The notes under the pieces were generated by a model, which worked only from the letters and a program-made list of their open reading frames with translations, did no database searches and was not told the origin of the DNA. The position numbers were made by a program, and so were the translations under genes. A stretch of 64,000 nt of DNA from Ceratopteris richardii (lineage: Eukaryota > Streptophyta > Polypodiopsida > Polypodiales > Pteridaceae), in NCBI GenBank assembly GCA_020310875.1, contig CM035407.1, positions 223,117,045-223,181,044 of the forward strand, read 5' to 3'. Of this stretch, positions 62,601-64,000 are shown in pieces; position 1 is the stretch's first letter; the number at the start of each line of letters is the position of its first letter.

Positions 62601-62881
62601 TCTGGTACATATATAGGCAGTTTAAGAAATGCCTCTATTCCCGCTTGTGTCCATACATCCTCAATATGAGGTAGTCCTTGTATGATTGTTTTGAAATCCT
62701 GAGACATGATTGGAAAGTAATGATATGTGTCCATAATTTTGATTGTAGCCATGAAGATTAGCTCTGCCACTGGTTGATCATCTCTGAACCAGTGACCTCT
62801 TGCTTTTGTTACTGATTCTAATGGAAGAAGTTGCACCTCTTCTTGCTGTGTAGATTCGGAATCAGTGGATGCCATCTGCAC
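59693..62881 (-). CDS. long antisense reading frame in Gypsy 2, unknown coiled-coil protein (1062 aa)
   Basis: One open frame of 1062 codons runs against the direction set by the primer site. Residues 1-270 look globular (KARGHWFRDDQPVAELIF, VGTWKTIQFTHELINRAFGW, YTAPQKIVVQLLSHAMRQ). Residues 275-540 are a charged, low-complexity linker with basic KKKK and KRLREEE patches that could act in nuclear import. Residues 545-800 form a long coiled coil (QQLHTQLTELQRLHEASEAE). About 850-1062 form a second globular part (FAYTQEEFEAAQPVWRRKF, RRDTREFLDLQRNGT). Extra ORFs, some antisense, are known from Tat-lineage elements; this is the likeliest class. It looks whole, while most retroelement frames here are broken. 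Function unknown. Confidence 0.65.
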   Translation of the reverse strand: MQMASTDSESTQQEEVQLLPLESVTKARGHWFRDDQPVAELIFMATIKIMDTYHYFPIMSQDFKTIIQGLPHIEDVWTQAGIEAFLKLPIYVPDFQRCAQVMNTMHPAATKISVPEARVLDKVGTWKTIQFTHELINRAFGWNQAGITSVKEECHDPKKRSFLEINRIDIEDAVRLVHQHFCFPSMHRYTAPQKIVVQLLSHAMRQIGNKINLTGYVQERLFEAQKKWGQKKFLNGSSALTLLIYEALQMKNCLREMPTSEGLARYVKSATVPKKKKAVAMVEEAGTSTQKPMRGTKRLREEEAQATPQSKRTHLLPKITTAQVPITKRDLSAALEETHQYMQGQFNLNVQGHHYRQASQEKTQRNLEQTPKQAGRYKELGIDDSSTNTESSPEKDTLDTDIRIETHEDEWNEIDQVEVTPQNQEDKEKKVEESMEPEHVIQLNDTTKISIKEDTTRVAHIKPPIKEEEQTPVRKETKELQTQEQTVIEVPDDTPQEDKANMGAEPRIQLQIRQPHDITLHVAQGKDVNTGEEPTIPKTWLNMDVTQLKPVVKKMIQTAMDTQQRMMDIDAEYDQARREKNQFQIMSEQLSAQLIAAQKELANKSTEVLAIKTQHEESIAQNQQLHTQLTELQRLHEASEAEKEKMKMRSMLLEQQLKLYMEENDSLRNRNKELMKSLLYDQPLIQQESTETKDQELRDQISKYEELLKQEQAQIEEWKSRYANETSELKRQLQKVNAKLVQSYSENMDHVADIGKDLLATKEALGEAMQTIKEKDECIQQLKNQKKDKEPIGTSVVPDNENPTDEVEVSPLSHPIYDSPIREQVADIHDDHPMPYTAEISQKERALVVSRLTKNFENEVVKVMKEAKIKGKDLDKIMKPFNIPYGLLKEKTRRYIMKITHTSPDEQLNFKHDTFAYTQEEFEAAQPVWRRKFLEKHPTLRVHWQAAPYAFQVNPSFCPLPRRRDTREFLDLQRNGTINKLWLNFPLLPSPPHNYLPTEDYMIKTIEFWLQNYATIPDLAVKMTNKILSMILTVLKVFKHAAYTFLNFIGINQGTEILIFDL

Positions 62882-63166
62882 TCAATATAGAGTATGAATT
62901 AGTATCCATATGTGCTAAGAAATCCTCCTCTATATGTTGGTTATAAGTTCGATGTTGCTCCGAGTGAATGGTGTCATCCTTTTCCCGTGTGTGTGAGAAA
63001 GGTAATACCTGGATTTTTCTCACTTTTATGTATTTTTATATTTTCTGCTGAAAAGAAAAACAGAAAAGTTAGTTCGTAGCCGAAGCGGTTATTAAATTTT
63101 TTGGAGTATTTTCTTAACATATGTACAAGTGCTCTCCTATTTCCCCATTTAGGAAAATGTGCTTGA
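62882..63166. other. gap between antisense frames, no feature
   Basis: AT-rich, with CTTTTATG/TTTTTATA stretches; it could be an intron or leader of the antisense unit. An acceptor-like CTGCAG lies on the minus strand right before the large frame's start region (near 62875-62880). Confidence 0.3.
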
Positions 63167-63841
63167 CTATCCTGAAATAGAAGAAGGATGTGCCGAATGC
63201 TTGGCCTTGTAATGTGGCCCTATCATGCATACTTGGGATCTCGACAACTCCATATGTGTGCAATTGGAAGTAGTTGGCATATGCATGTTGTTCATTTTTT
63301 CTTTCGGTATCCAAATTTGCTTCATTGCGCTGGGCCTTGTTGTATGTTGCCCTCTTCCACTGAAAGTGGCTCTTTTCTTCTTGTTGTGGGTCTGCTTGGT
63401 CTGCTTCGTGAATTTCGGAATGGCTCCGGTTGTCATTACAGACTCCTTCTTTCTCCAGTAACTCTTTATTGGTGGTTGTTTTGCCTGTGCATTACATTGG
63501 TTCTTCTTGTTTTGGGGATCATCCTTTCGGTTTATCTTCCTTGGAATGCAAGACTTAGGGACCCATATCTGCGATCGATCCTGTTGAGCGGCTATGACTT
63601 TCTTTGGAATCCATATTGTAGCAATTTGTCGATGACTTCGTTGTTCAGACTGAGTTGATTTCTCTTTTGATTGTTCGTTTTGATGTCGGTTGTGCTTTTG
63701 TCGACGAAGATATTCCTCCACTTGATCTTTCTTTATCCACACTTGGTTAGAATATGGAATAGGGTATATTTCAATGGTGACAGATTTTGAATTACTCCGA
63801 TGTTTCAGTGAGGTTGATTTCAGTTTGACTGATACTCTCAA
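63167..63841 (-). CDS. antisense basic protein with repeated W-[IV]-P-K motifs
   Basis: 224 codons, very rich in Lys, Arg, Gln and Asn. A short motif recurs: QVWIKK (residues 33-38), TIWIPKK (75-81), QIWVPK (91-96) and QIWIPKE (175-181). Such WxPK-type motifs occur in linkers of plant retroelement gag-like proteins as far as I recall. It lies upstream of the 1062-codon frame on the same strand, with a 285-bp gap, so the two could share a promoter or be spliced. The family is not identified. Confidence 0.4.
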   Translation of the reverse strand: MRVSVKLKSTSLKHRSNSKSVTIEIYPIPYSNQVWIKKDQVEEYLRRQKHNRHQNEQSKEKSTQSEQRSHRQIATIWIPKKVIAAQQDRSQIWVPKSCIPRKINRKDDPQNKKNQCNAQAKQPPIKSYWRKKESVMTTGAIPKFTKQTKQTHNKKKRATFSGRGQHTTRPSAMKQIWIPKEKMNNMHMPTTSNCTHMELSRSQVCMIGPHYKAKHSAHPSSISG

Positions 63842-64000
63842 GACTTGCTAGACTAGAACAAGGTGTGCAAGCAAAATTCAATGTGTCCGCACATATAGTA
63901 CTCGATGATGGTGTATTTATAGTGCAGGTAATAATACATTCGGGACTTTGTTCGTTAGAATGCACAGTTTGCTCCATGCTTACAGATGTGAGTGGTCGTT

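Larger units (their letters stand above)
57621..64000 (+). mobile_element. Ty3/Gypsy-type element 2, 5' part, running off the window
   Basis: LTR 57621-59109 begins TGTTGAGGG and ends GACAACA. Eight bases later comes TGGCGCCGTTGCCGGGGAG, complementary to the 3' end of plant tRNA-Asp, the primer site typical of Athila/Tat-type Gypsy elements. It sits inside Copia 5. Gag-pol and the second LTR would lie beyond 64000. The first 4.8 kb of its interior carries antisense reading frames instead of gag. The part in view looks largely whole; age cannot be set with one LTR. Confidence 0.8.

Overview
The window is a plant nuclear chromosome: host exons with GT/AG introns, plant-type Ty1/Copia and Ty3/Gypsy elements primed by initiator-Met and TGGCGCC-type tRNAs, a CACTA DNA transposon, LINEs, a tRNA-derived SINE and very long (CT)n, (CA)n and (AT)n arrays. 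The density of nested repeats and a 9.8-kb intron inside a conserved gene suggest a large-genome land plant, possibly a fern, gymnosperm or lycophyte. I cannot name the species.

Region 1 (1-11.1 kb) is the 5' part of one host gene on the minus strand, a SAC-domain phosphoinositide phosphatase (group of Arabidopsis SAC1-SAC5, related to FIG4). Four coding exons (10985-10878, 10578-10374, 10249-10084, 253-31) join in phase with GT/AG borders. The rest of the gene lies beyond position 1. Intron 3 (254-10083) is filled with pieces of one LINE family, long (CT)n tracts that behave as LINE 3' tails, and a solo LTR.

Region 2 (11.1-13.85 kb) is intergenic. It holds a tandem duplication of about 0.5 kb whose two units each carry the same tRNA-derived SINE, plus small tandem repeats.

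Region 3 (13855-53369) is, by my reading, a single CACTA (En/Spm-type) transposon grown to 39.5 kb by later insertions. Its ends match as inverted repeats, are flanked by AAA on both sides and carry clustered GTCG...CGAC / TAAGCGATG subterminal motifs. Just inside lie a CA-rich array (left) and a TG-rich array (right), small spliced reading frames, and a foldback repeat at 39.5-40.6 kb. Into it went a Copia element (17375-39070, TSD CATAT) that itself received a Gypsy element (20075-30501) and a second Copia (30801-36908, TSD AGTTT), and a related Copia (40961-51521) that received an older Copia of another lineage (45234-51192). All LTR elements are treated as fossils.

Region 4 (53.4-64 kb) holds a Copia gag remnant, another copy of the first Copia family (54945-57620), and the 5' part of a second Gypsy-type element inserted in it (from 57621 to beyond the window). 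That element has a 1.49-kb LTR, a tRNA-Asp-type primer site and, unusually, a long uninterrupted antisense reading frame of 1062 codons.

The only clear host gene is the SAC phosphatase. The most interesting items are the LINE hairpin-(CT)n 3' ends, the 39.5-kb nested CACTA element with its spliced unknown frames, the 5S-rRNA-like block at 50.7 kb, and the antisense frame at 59.7-62.9 kb.
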